Shown in pieces: positions 55,149-63,187 of a DNA stretch of 64,000 bases. Positions within the stretch are counted from its first letter, which is position 1; every line of letters starts with the position of its first letter. The notes below the pieces were generated by a model. The model searched no databases, had not been told where the DNA came from, and saw only the letters and a list, made by a program, of their open reading frames with translations. The DNA is taken from the NCBI RefSeq assembly GCF_900142825.1, contig NZ_FRCH01000001.1, forward strand, positions 930,001 through 994,000. Direction: 5' to 3'. The stretch is from Rhodanobacter sp. OK091 (GTDB lineage: Bacteria > Pseudomonadota > Gammaproteobacteria > Xanthomonadales > Rhodanobacteraceae). Both the position numbers and the translations under genes were made by a program.

Positions 55149-55560
55149 GTAAGGTCCTACCTGGATACATGGGACTACCCGAGAGTGGTTGCGCCGAAAC
55201 CGAGAAGGGAGCTCGGGACCGAATCACGGGAATGTACTTCCAGCGAAAGCCGGCTCGCCATGGACCCCCACTTCGGGGGATGGCACCGGATCGTTCCGCA
55301 AAGCGGCGTGCCCGGTCAAGGAGGTTTGCATGGAAGGCCACTATCCCGCGGCCTCACATCAGGGCCGCACGCGCAGAGCCACAGGTCCGATGGGCGTGAC
55401 AAGTGATGTCCCTTCGAATCCGGTCGATAACCGGCGGAAGGCTCGCTTGCCCGATATTGCATAGCTGCAGTGGGTCGGCCACTCGGCCTACCCCATCCCG
55501 CGAATGGTCGTGGCGGCGGCGAATCCGCAGGATAGGCGCATTGTCCCGTCGCGCGCCGCC
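55149..55560. other. 412-bp gap between map and vgrG
   Basis: The region shows no large gene. It contains one small frame with an excellent ribosome site (55330-55464, listed separately). A short hairpin (CCCCCACTTCGGGGG) lies near 55265. The base composition rises back to that of the T6SS genes. A promoter for vgrG should lie here, but no clear -35/-10 pair is seen. Confidence 0.5.
55330..55464 (+). CDS. Possible 44-residue small protein
   Basis: A 44-codon frame begins with ATG 55330 preceded by a near-perfect ribosome site (AAGGAGG, 6-base spacer). The peptide is basic and hydrophilic (MEGHYPAASHQGRTRRATG...) with no membrane segment. It lies in the vgrG leader region on the same strand. 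The strong ribosome site is the only evidence, so it may be chance. Confidence 0.3.
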   Translation: MEGHYPAASHQGRTRRATGPMGVTSDVPSNPVDNRRKARLPDIA

Positions 55561-57678
55561 ATGCCGTACTCGACCAAGAAGCGCCCGTTCCATCTCACGA
55601 CGCCGCTGAGCGAAGACGCGCTGCTCTTGCATCGCTTCGATGGCGAGGAGGCGCTGTCGCAGCCGTTCGAGTTCCGGTTGTCGATGTTGTCCGAAGACAA
55701 TGCGATCGACGCCGGCGATCTGGTCGGCAAGCGCATCACGCTGTGGGCCAATGACGGCGACGATGACGACGACGGCAAATGCTGGAGCGGCATCGTCGCC
55801 AGCTTCGGGCGCACCGGCTCGAAGTGGTGTGCGGATGTGGGCGACACGCAGGAGCTGACCGCCTACGAGGCGGTGATCGTGCCGTGGTTCTGGCAGCTCA
55901 GGCTGGTCGAGGACTGCCGCATCTTCCAGAACCAGAGCATTCCCGACATCGTCGACACGATTCTTGGCGAGCTGCAACTGGGCAAGCATGAGACCGATCT
56001 GTCCGGCACTTACGAAGCGCTCGATTACTGCGTGCAATATGGCGAGAGCAGCTTCGACTTCATCGCACGGCTGCTGGAGGATGCTGGCATCCAGTATTTC
56101 TTCAGGCACGATCCGGACGAGCCGGAGGACGTGCTGGTGATTTCCGATCGCCAGGAGAAAGACTACAAGGGCCACGTAAAAGCTCTGCGCTTTGCCGCCA
56201 ACTGGGCCGAGCAGGACGAGTCGGTGGTGTTCGCGCTGGCGCGCCGCCAGCGCATGCGAACCGGGCGCGTGCTGATGCGCGATTTCGATTTCACCAAGCC
56301 GACGCAGAACCTTGAAGCCGGCGTGGACACCATGCTGACGGTGGGTGCGCAGAAATCCTTCCAGAGCTTTCGCTATCCCGGCGGCTATCTCGAACGCCAT
56401 GCCGGCGACGATCGCGCCAAGCTGGCGATGGAGATCGAGGAAGCCGCCCACGAAGTGCTGGACGGCGCCAGTACCTTGCTGGAAATCCGTCCCGGCGTGG
56501 CGTTCCAGCTCGACGATGCACCCAGCGAGATGCTGGAGCCGGCCTGGCGCACCGTGCGTTCGCATCACCGCGGCGAAAACAACTTCGACGACGACAGCGA
56601 CGCCAGCTACTACCGCAACGATTTCACCGTGATGCCGCTGGCGCTGCCATACCGGCCGCCGCGCACCACCCGCAGGCCACGCATGCGCGGCCCGCAGACG
56701 GCGATCGTCACCGGCCCGGCCGGCGAGGAGATCTACACCGACAAGCACGGCCGGGTGAAGGTGCAGTTTTTCTGGGATCGCCTGGGCAAGGGCGACGATA
56801 AGAGCTCATGCTGGGTGCGCGTGGCGCAGGCGTGGGCAGGGCGGGGCTGGGGCACGTTCTTCCTGCCTCGCATCGGCATGGAGGTGATCGTGGATTTCCT
56901 CGACGGCGATCCCGACCACCCGCTGATTACCGGCTGCGTCTACAACGGCGACAGCGCGCCGCCATACGCGCTGCCCGGCGAGATGACCAAGAGCACCATC
57001 AAGACCATGTCCAGCAAGGGCGGCGACGGCTTCAACGAGCTGCGCTTCGAGGACAAGAAAGGCAGCGAGGAAATCTTCATCCATGCCGAGAAGGATCTGC
57101 AGACGCGGGTCAAGCACGATTCGGTGGAGAGCATCGGCGGCGACCGCCAGCTCACCGTCGCCGGCAACCGCTCGGAGACCGTCAACGGCGAGCAGCAATA
57201 CGTAGTGCAGAAGACGCGCACCAGTTCGGTGGGTACCGACGACGGACTCACCGTGGGCAGCAACCTGACCATCAGCACCGGCAGCGACCTCGGCATTTCC
57301 GTCGGCGGTTCGGCGATGCACGACATGGGCCAGGACATCCACATCAACGCCGGCATGAACGTGGTGCTGCAGGCCGGCATGCAGATCAGCCTCAAGGCCG
57401 GCGGCAGTTCGATCGTGCTCGGGCCAGCGGGCGTCACCATCGACGGCGCCCTGGTACGCATCAATTGCGGCGGCAGCCCGTTGTCGGCGAACAAGCCGCA
57501 GAAACCGGACAAGGCGAAGAACGCGAAGGACGCGGTCACCGGTGCTGCCGGCTCGGCATTGGCCGCGCTGCAACAACTGCAGGCTGCGGCGATGCAGGCG
57601 GCCGCACGCGCCGGTGCGCCGTTCTGCGCGGAATGCGAAGCCGCCAGGGCGACACTCGCCGCGATGGGCCACGGTTGA
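55561..57678 (+). CDS. vgrG: T6SS spike protein VgrG (TssI)
   Basis: VgrG trimers form the T6SS puncturing spike. The 705-residue protein has the gp27-like part (FDGEEALSQPFEFRLSMLS, YEALDYCVQYGESSFDFIARLLEDAGI). The gp5 OB-fold follows (TDKHGRVKVQFFWDR, SSCWVRVAQAWAGRGWG, RIGMEVIVDFLDGDPD). Then comes the beta-helix needle (HAEKDLQTRVKHDS, GGDRQLTVAGNRSETVNG). After about residue 640 a C-terminal Ala/Lys/Gln-rich tail of about 65 residues ends with the cysteine pair FCAECEAAR. ATG 55561 begins the conserved text. It is followed by a DUF4123 adaptor, so it probably loads cargo through that adaptor. Confidence 0.95.
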   Translation: MPYSTKKRPFHLTTPLSEDALLLHRFDGEEALSQPFEFRLSMLSEDNAIDAGDLVGKRITLWANDGDDDDDGKCWSGIVASFGRTGSKWCADVGDTQELTAYEAVIVPWFWQLRLVEDCRIFQNQSIPDIVDTILGELQLGKHETDLSGTYEALDYCVQYGESSFDFIARLLEDAGIQYFFRHDPDEPEDVLVISDRQEKDYKGHVKALRFAANWAEQDESVVFALARRQRMRTGRVLMRDFDFTKPTQNLEAGVDTMLTVGAQKSFQSFRYPGGYLERHAGDDRAKLAMEIEEAAHEVLDGASTLLEIRPGVAFQLDDAPSEMLEPAWRTVRSHHRGENNFDDDSDASYYRNDFTVMPLALPYRPPRTTRRPRMRGPQTAIVTGPAGEEIYTDKHGRVKVQFFWDRLGKGDDKSSCWVRVAQAWAGRGWGTFFLPRIGMEVIVDFLDGDPDHPLITGCVYNGDSAPPYALPGEMTKSTIKTMSSKGGDGFNELRFEDKKGSEEIFIHAEKDLQTRVKHDSVESIGGDRQLTVAGNRSETVNGEQQYVVQKTRTSSVGTDDGLTVGSNLTISTGSDLGISVGGSAMHDMGQDIHINAGMNVVLQAGMQISLKAGGSSIVLGPAGVTIDGALVRINCGGSPLSANKPQKPDKAKNAKDAVTGAAGSALAALQQLQAAAMQAAARAGAPFCAECEAARATLAAMGHG

Positions 57679-57691
57679 TGGAAGCGGACAC

Positions 57692-58243
57692 GTGATCGAT
57701 CAGGCTCAAGTCGCTGCACTCATGCGTATCGTGTTCAAGCACGAGCAGCAGCACATCTACGCCGTACTGGACGGCTGCATGCTCGCCGAGCTGCCGCAGC
57801 GCCTGCAGTCGTCAGGCTGTCCCTGCAGCTGCCTGTTTTCCGGGACGCTAGATCCCATGCTGGAGTCGGCCGCACCGTGGCTGGTGGAATTGCCGGCGCA
57901 GGCGCCGTTCACCCGCGCGATCCTGCGCGAGGTCTGGAACGAGCACGCCGGCATCCTGCTGCAGACTGCGGCCGAGATTGATCTCTATACGGTGCGCCAT
58001 CACCTGCGCCGCTTCCTGCGCGTCAGCGGACCGGGCGGCGCGCCGATGCTGTTCCGCTTCTACGATCCGCGCGCCTTCCGCATCACGGTACCGCGGCTAC
58101 GCCAGGCCGACTACAAGGCCTTCATCGGTCCACTGCAAGGGGTGTTCACGGAAGCCGACGATACTGTGGGCGCGCTGTATTTCACCGCGGACGGAGCGAT
58201 TGAGGGACAGCGCCTGTCGTTTCAACTGGCCACCACGGGATGA
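57692..58243 (+). CDS. DUF4123 T6SS effector adaptor
   Basis: A 183-residue DUF4123 domain protein (Tap/TEC type) that acts as a chaperone to load effectors onto VgrG. The pattern IYAVLDGCMLAELPQRL near the start is characteristic, as is SAAPWLVELPAQAPFTRAIL. HLRRFLRVSGPGGAPMLFRFYDPRAF, whose core RFYDPR is the family hallmark, follows. GTG 57692 follows GGAAGC and gives the right N-terminus; ATG 57722 would truncate it. It lies 13 bases after vgrG and overlaps the next gene (ATGA). Confidence 0.9.
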   Translation: MIDQAQVAALMRIVFKHEQQHIYAVLDGCMLAELPQRLQSSGCPCSCLFSGTLDPMLESAAPWLVELPAQAPFTRAILREVWNEHAGILLQTAAEIDLYTVRHHLRRFLRVSGPGGAPMLFRFYDPRAFRITVPRLRQADYKAFIGPLQGVFTEADDTVGALYFTADGAIEGQRLSFQLATTG

Positions 58244-58608
58244 ATCTCGCCATGCTGCAATTCGATCGCAAACAACTCGCCAGCATCGGCCAGACGCATC
58301 TCCAGCAGTCGCTGCATGATTTCCTGCGCCGATACCTGCCGCAGGCTTCGCAGATGCCGTCGGCGCAGCTGCGAGGCGCACTGGACAACGTCATCGCGGA
58401 TTGCCGCGCACGCGGGCTGAACAGCCAACGTGCGATAGCTGCCTATGCGCTGGCCGCCTGCACCCTGGGCAGCGCCACCGTGAACAACGACCCGGCCTTG
58501 CAGCACATCGTCGCCATGCGGCAGTTGCCGCAAGCACACAAGGCGTTGCTGATCCAGACCTGGCTGGCGCGCATGGGTGCCGAGCTGGGCAAACACGGAC
58601 GGAGCTGA
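58240..58608 (+). CDS. Small hypothetical protein in the VgrG cargo module
   Basis: A 122-residue helical protein without signal peptide. It shows MLQFDRKQLASIGQTHLQQSLHDFLRRYLP and a second half rich in helices (RAIAAYALAACTLGSATV); only short parts are quoted. I cannot assign a family. It overlaps the DUF4123 gene by four bases and is followed three bases later by the Ala/Gln repeat protein. It is therefore translated together with both, and could be a co-chaperone or part of the cargo recognition module. Confidence 0.75.
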   Translation: MNLAMLQFDRKQLASIGQTHLQQSLHDFLRRYLPQASQMPSAQLRGALDNVIADCRARGLNSQRAIAAYALAACTLGSATVNNDPALQHIVAMRQLPQAHKALLIQTWLARMGAELGKHGRS

Positions 58609-58611
58609 GCG

Positions 58612-60228
58612 ATGAGCGACGACTTCCCCTCGCCCGATCTGGGCGGCATGGTTGAACAGGCTTCGAATGCGGCCGCCGGCGCCGTGGACAGTGCACAGGG
58701 CGCTGCGCAACAAGCAGTTTCGCAGGCGAGTGACGCGGCCCAGGGAGCGATCGGCGAAGCACAGAACGCGGTGAGTACCGCAGCCAGCACGGCCACAGCC
58801 TGCGCCAGCGGTGCGATGGCGCAGGCACAGAGCGCCGTGCAGGAAGCCGCCGGCCAGGCCGGCAATGCGGCGCAAGGTGCGCTAGGCCAGGCCAACCAGG
58901 CCATGGGCAACGCGATCGGTACCGCCCAAGGCATGGCGCAAGGCGCACTCGGCCAGGCCAACCAGGCTTTGAGCGGCGCCAGCAAGGCCACCGGCGATGC
59001 CGCGAAAGACGCGCTCGATGCCGCCGGCGACGCCGTCGACAAGGCGCAAGGCATGGCCAACGACATCGCGCAGAATGGGCTGAGCAAAGCCAGTGATGCG
59101 CTGGACAACGCGCAGAGCACGGCCGAGGGTGCTGCGCAATCCGCACTGCAGAAAGCGAACGATGCCGTCAACAACGCGCAGTCGATGATCGAGAACACCG
59201 TGCAAGGCGCACTGAACGGCGCCAACCAGGCGATCAACCAGGCCAAGGATGCCTTGCGTAATGCCGGTACGCAGGCACTGCAGCAAGGTCTCGATGCCGC
59301 GCATGGCGCACTCGGACAAGGCAATGCGCTCGGCCACGAGGCGCTGGCGGGATTGGCCGGGGCATTGGCTGCGCTGCCCGATCAGTTTCCGGATCTGCCG
59401 GCCGACTATCCGGGTTCCGAGTGTCCGTACGTTCGTGCATTGCACGACCTGCTGGCCCAGCGTGCAGCGCAGGCGCAAAACTCGCTGGGCAATGCGGCCA
59501 ACGCGCTCAACGGCGCCGGCGACATGCTCGATCAGACCACCTCGGCACTGGGCGACGCGGCAAATCAGGTAGGCGATACCGCCAACCACGCGATGGATCA
59601 GGCACTCGATGCGATCAACAGCGCGCAACAGACCGCCAACGATGCCGCACAACAGGCATTGAACACGGCACGCGATGCGCTGAACCAGGCCAAGGACACC
59701 GCCAACCAGGCGGCGCAGCAGGCGATCCAGAAAGCTACTGATGCGGCGAATCAGGCCAAGCAGCAGGCCAGGGACACCGCTCAGCAAGCCGTCGATCAGG
59801 CCAATCAGCTGGTCGACAGCACGCAGAAGCAGGCGACCGATGCCGCCCAATCAGCCATCCAGACGGCTCAACAGAATGCAGCGGCGATGCAGCGGCAGGC
59901 GAGCGATCTGGCGCAGCAAGGGATCGCCCAGACGACGCAGGCAGCGCAGCAGGCGCAACAGGCTTTGAGCGGGCCTACTCAGCAGGCGTTGAACCAGGCA
60001 CAGGCCGCCACTCAAGAAGCGGCGCAGCAGGCCGGCGATGCGGCCCAGGGCGCGATCGGCCAGGCCCAGCAAGGCATCGCCGACGCCAGCAAGGCGGTCG
60101 CCGGAGCTGCCTCGGGCGCCGTTGCGCAGGCCGGTCAGGCAGCTGGCCAGGCCGCCGCGTTGGCAGGCAACGCGGCCAAATCGCTGGGCAACGCCGCGAA
60201 TGGACTCGGCGGCGGCATGCCCGGCTGA
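58612..60228 (+). CDS. Ala/Gln-rich amphipathic repeat protein in T6SS cargo position
   Basis: A 538-residue protein of extreme composition: alanine, glutamine, asparagine, aspartate and glycine make up most of it. Degenerate helical repeats of about 11 residues run along its length (for example ANQAIQK, QATDAAQ, GALGQANQA). The pattern recalls LEA-type or apolipoprotein-like amphipathic helices or long coiled coils, not a known enzyme. Two repeat blocks flank one non-repeat segment at residues about 250-288 (LPDQFPDLPADYPGSECPY) that holds the Pro and Tyr residues. The C-terminus is Gly/Ala-rich (GNAANGLGGGMPG). There is no signal peptide. It lies after vgrG, DUF4123 and a small gene and faces a PAAR-like gene, the usual position of a T6SS cargo effector. 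Its function is unknown. Confidence 0.8.
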   Translation: MSDDFPSPDLGGMVEQASNAAAGAVDSAQGAAQQAVSQASDAAQGAIGEAQNAVSTAASTATACASGAMAQAQSAVQEAAGQAGNAAQGALGQANQAMGNAIGTAQGMAQGALGQANQALSGASKATGDAAKDALDAAGDAVDKAQGMANDIAQNGLSKASDALDNAQSTAEGAAQSALQKANDAVNNAQSMIENTVQGALNGANQAINQAKDALRNAGTQALQQGLDAAHGALGQGNALGHEALAGLAGALAALPDQFPDLPADYPGSECPYVRALHDLLAQRAAQAQNSLGNAANALNGAGDMLDQTTSALGDAANQVGDTANHAMDQALDAINSAQQTANDAAQQALNTARDALNQAKDTANQAAQQAIQKATDAANQAKQQARDTAQQAVDQANQLVDSTQKQATDAAQSAIQTAQQNAAAMQRQASDLAQQGIAQTTQAAQQAQQALSGPTQQALNQAQAATQEAAQQAGDAAQGAIGQAQQGIADASKAVAGAASGAVAQAGQAAGQAAALAGNAAKSLGNAANGLGGGMPG

Positions 60229-60265
60229 ACTGGGCATTCTCAAAACCGCAACGCCGCCGCCCTGC

Positions 60266-60655
60266 TCAGGGAATCTGTTCGGTCATCTGGCCAGGACTGG
60301 CCACCGTGATCACGCCCGCCCACATGCACATGCAAGTGCAGGTGTTGTCCAGGCAGGGGATGTTGCCGAGCATCACCGTCGGTGTGCCCGGAATCCACGG
60401 TGACGACGTGGCGGGGATGCACGGCATCGGCGTCAGTACGCCCATCGCCGCGGTGGTGGCCGCGGCTACCTGCGGATTGGCCGGTGACATGCACATGCCG
60501 AACGGCATGATGTTGGTCATCGGGATGTGATCCATGATCGTCGCCGCCGGCTGATTGGTCGACAGCATCTTGTTGGTCGGCAGCACCACCAGGGTCGATG
60601 GCGCCACACCCATGCTGCACATCAAGCTGGCACCGTTGACCACGTGGATCGGCAT
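60266..60655 (-). CDS. PAAR-like spike tip protein (DUF4280 type)
   Basis: A 129-residue PAAR-like protein expected to cap the VgrG spike. It starts MPIHVVNGASLMCSMGVAPS, the DUF4280 wording, and contains PSTLVVLPTNKM. It is rich in Met and Cys (CTCMCMWAG), which fits a metal-stabilised cone. The end GVITVASPGQMTEQIP is typical. It is transcribed towards the Ala/Gln repeat gene (convergent, 37-base gap), 9 bases after the OmpA-like gene on the same strand. Confidence 0.86.
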   Translation of the reverse strand: MPIHVVNGASLMCSMGVAPSTLVVLPTNKMLSTNQPAATIMDHIPMTNIMPFGMCMSPANPQVAAATTAAMGVLTPMPCIPATSSPWIPGTPTVMLGNIPCLDNTCTCMCMWAGVITVASPGQMTEQIP

Positions 60656-60664
60656 GACGGAGCC

Positions 60665-61243
60665 TCAGCCACCGCTGGCCACGATCTCGACGCGACGATT
60701 CTCGCCGGCGGTCGGATCGGCCTTGTTGAGCAACTCGCTGGCGCCCTTGCCACTGGCGCTGAGCCGGCTGGCGGCCACACCGTGCGCGGTGAGGTAACGC
60801 TTCACCGAAGCCGCACGCATCTGCGACAGGTGCATGTTGTAGCCAGCCGAACCGACACCGTCGGTATGCCCGATCACCTGGAACGAACGACCCTTCAGTT
60901 CGTCCGATCCCAGTGCCGCGGCGAGATTATCCATCGTCGTCGCCGATGACCCTTCGATGCGGTCGGAGTTGAAAGCGAACTGGATCTGCATCGAGATCGA
61001 GGCCGGCGGTGGCGCGACGGGCTGATCGGCCACCTTGCCTGCCGCCGCTGCGCCGCCTAGCCGCAGCGAGCGCGTGGCGCCGGTGTTGACCGAATCGTCC
61101 TTCTGTACCTTGAGCTGGTCGACGATCGACTTCACCGACGGCGCGTCGGAAGACGGCGGCGAGCCGGCATCCTGGGCGACGGCGCAGGTGGCCACAAACA
61201 ACAGTGAAAAGGCGACGCGGGCCAGCGGGCGGATGACGTTCAT
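60665..61243 (-). CDS. OmpA-family peptidoglycan-binding protein
   Basis: A 192-residue exported protein with a signal peptide (cleavage near CAVAQ; no lipobox Cys at +1). A short linker and a C-terminal OmpA domain follow. IQFAFNSDRIEG starts the domain, FQVIGHTDGVGSAGYNMHLSQMRA (GHTD, then the SxxRA-type helix) is the peptidoglycan site, and NRRVEI closes it. ATG 61243 has AGGAGAG upstream. Because TssL here lacks a cell-wall domain, this protein is a good candidate for the detached anchor (TagL-like role). It is co-directional with the PAAR gene. Confidence 0.87.
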   Translation of the reverse strand: MNVIRPLARVAFSLLFVATCAVAQDAGSPPSSDAPSVKSIVDQLKVQKDDSVNTGATRSLRLGGAAAAGKVADQPVAPPPASISMQIQFAFNSDRIEGSSATTMDNLAAALGSDELKGRSFQVIGHTDGVGSAGYNMHLSQMRAASVKRYLTAHGVAASRLSASGKGASELLNKADPTAGENRRVEIVASGG

Positions 61244-61578
61244 GGGGACTCTCCTGTCGTCGCGCCGGACAGCGCGGCAAAAACGGGTATTCGATGGCGG
61301 CCAGTCTGTACAGCACGCCACGTTTTTTCGATATGCAATTCGCTCTATGCCGCATGTTGCTATGTCGCAGGTTGCTATATCGAAGTGCTTATCGAAGCGA
61401 TGCCCGGAGTTATCTAGAGTGTGATCACTACAGCCATGGAAGGTCGCTCACCCCACCGGACCGACTTGTCCCGACAGCCTGCCATGATGCCGACATTCAT
61501 CGCCATTCCCTCGCCGCAGCAATCGTCACACCGGGCATGCCTGCGCTTGCCCCGCAGGGCAGCGGATCAAGGCTGACC
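61244..61578. other. 335-bp divergent region with a direct repeat
   Basis: No gene is supported between the OmpA-like gene (leftward) and the sensor kinase (rightward). The middle holds two tandem 15-base repeats at 61351-61380 followed by TATC/CGAAG copies. A TAGAGT hexamer lies at 61415-61420. The region probably carries both promoters. Confidence 0.55.
61351..61380. promoter_or_regulatory. Tandem 15-bp direct repeat, possible regulator site
   Basis: CGCATGTTGCTATGT is followed directly by CGCAGGTTGCTATAT, identical at 13 of 15 positions. It sits about 108 bases upstream of the OmpA start and about 35 bases before a TAGAGT hexamer that could serve the kinase. Tandem sites of this kind suit a response regulator dimer. 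No regulator is identified. Confidence 0.4.
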
Positions 61579-63027
61579 ATGCCGCGCCATCCCACTAGCT
61601 TGCTGCGCCGGCTGCTTGCCGACAGCGTATTGCCCTGCGCATTCGCCGCACTGGTATTGACCGGCCTGCTCACCGTGCAACGGTTGCGCTCTGTGGAAGA
61701 CACCGCCCATCTGCAGATTGCCGCGCAGCTCGAACAACTTGCCGGCGCACTGGAACATGCCGCCGGCGCGAACACGCAGGCACTGCTCGACGGAGCCTTG
61801 CGTGGCAGCAGTGACGAGCCGTTGCAGCGCGTCGATCTGGAGGAAGCCGACGGTCGCCGGCTGTCCAGCGGCGCACCGGCGGATGCTTCGTTCGAGCGCT
61901 ACCGCCGGAATCTGTCCAGCGGCCCGGGACCGCATCGCATCCTTACCGTTCATGTCGATCCCGCACCGCGCCTGCACGCGCAGCGCCTGATCCTGCTGTA
62001 CGGCGTGTTGAGCGGATTCGGCATCGGAGTGCTGGTGGTGCTGGCGACACTGACCTTGCGTTATCGCGTGTCGATACCGCTGCGGGACCTGCAGCGTTCG
62101 CTCGACGCCTTGCTCGACGGCGACGACGAAGAAGTGAGTACGGATGGACTTCAACCCCATGGCGAATTCGCACGGCTGCATGCGAGTACCGCGGCACTGG
62201 CCCGACAGCTGGAGACGCATCGTGCCGACTGGGCATCGATCAAGCAGACCACGGCGATCGATGCGCTGGACCAGTTGCGCCAAAGCCAGGCGGCGGAGCG
62301 GGGAAAATCGCAGTTCATGGCGCTCGTCGGCCACCACTTCCGCCAGCCGGTGCAGGCATTGCAGTTGATCGCGGCCAGCCTGCATCCGGGCATCGACGCC
62401 GAGCAAAGCGCCTTGCTGGCACAGATGCGAGCCAGTGTGGCCACGATGACCCGGCTGCTGGATGCCTTGCTCGATATCTCGCGACTGGACGCCGGCGTAG
62501 TCGCTGCAACGCCTGCTCCATTCAGCGTGGCGGGTCTGTTCCTGCGTAGTCGCGCAGCGCTGGCGGAGGATGCGCGCCAGCATGGGGTGCGCCTGGCGTG
62601 GCACCCGGGCCACTGGCTTGTGCATGGCGATGTCCAACTCGTCAGTGATCTGCTGCAGCAGCTGATCACCAACGCCATTGCGCACACCGGTTCACCCGGG
62701 CGCGTGTTGATCGCGGCACGACGGCGAGCCGCGGGAGTACGCATCGAAGTACGCGACAGCGGGCCGGGCATCCCGACGATCCATCAGCAACGCATTTTCG
62801 AAGAGTTCGTGCAGCTGTATGGCGAAGGCGAGCGCCATGAAGGCTATGGACTCGGCCTGGCCATCGCCGCACGGCAGGCCAAGTTGCTGGGCACGCAGAT
62901 CGGGCTGTGCTCCGAACCGGGACACGGCAGCACGTTCTGGTTCGAGCTGCCGCTGGCATCCATGGAGAACAGTGATGGCCAGACGGATACTCGGCAAGCA
63001 TCGCCGGCGATGCATCCGGTCAATTGA
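61579..63027 (+). CDS. Sensor histidine kinase
   Basis: A 482-residue inner-membrane histidine kinase. Helices LPCAFAALVLTGLLTV and LLYGVLSGFGIGVLVVLATL enclose a periplasmic sensor of about 110 residues. A linker follows, then a HisKA-like box ALVGHHFRQPVQALQL with the likely phospho-His near residue 250. The ATPase boxes are LLQQLITNAIAHT, DSGPGIP and GYGLGLAIA. The box resembles the HDLRQPL class of hybrid kinases, but no receiver domain is attached. ATG 61579 has AAGG upstream and starts the credible protein. As the nearest simple kinase to the T6SS block, it may partner the LuxR-type regulator at 43210. Confidence 0.9.
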   Translation: MPRHPTSLLRRLLADSVLPCAFAALVLTGLLTVQRLRSVEDTAHLQIAAQLEQLAGALEHAAGANTQALLDGALRGSSDEPLQRVDLEEADGRRLSSGAPADASFERYRRNLSSGPGPHRILTVHVDPAPRLHAQRLILLYGVLSGFGIGVLVVLATLTLRYRVSIPLRDLQRSLDALLDGDDEEVSTDGLQPHGEFARLHASTAALARQLETHRADWASIKQTTAIDALDQLRQSQAAERGKSQFMALVGHHFRQPVQALQLIAASLHPGIDAEQSALLAQMRASVATMTRLLDALLDISRLDAGVVAATPAPFSVAGLFLRSRAALAEDARQHGVRLAWHPGHWLVHGDVQLVSDLLQQLITNAIAHTGSPGRVLIAARRRAAGVRIEVRDSGPGIPTIHQQRIFEEFVQLYGEGERHEGYGLGLAIAARQAKLLGTQIGLCSEPGHGSTFWFELPLASMENSDGQTDTRQASPAMHPVN

Positions 63028-63187
63028 TCCCCGCATCTGATCGAACATCAGATCGCAATTCACGCGTCGTACGAACGGGCTATGCCCTAGTGCAAATAGG
63101 CCGTGGCTGCCTGGCTGCCTAGACTGCACGAGCTTCGAAAGACCGTCGGCATCACGCCCGCGGCTCGCAGTCTGGGAGGGACACCGC

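Noticed and set aside
58391..59850. Long leftward frames opposite the Ala/Gln repeat gene
   Set aside because: Repeat-derived shadows rich in Ala/Cys/Arg without a ribosome site; the rightward frame is coupled to its neighbours.
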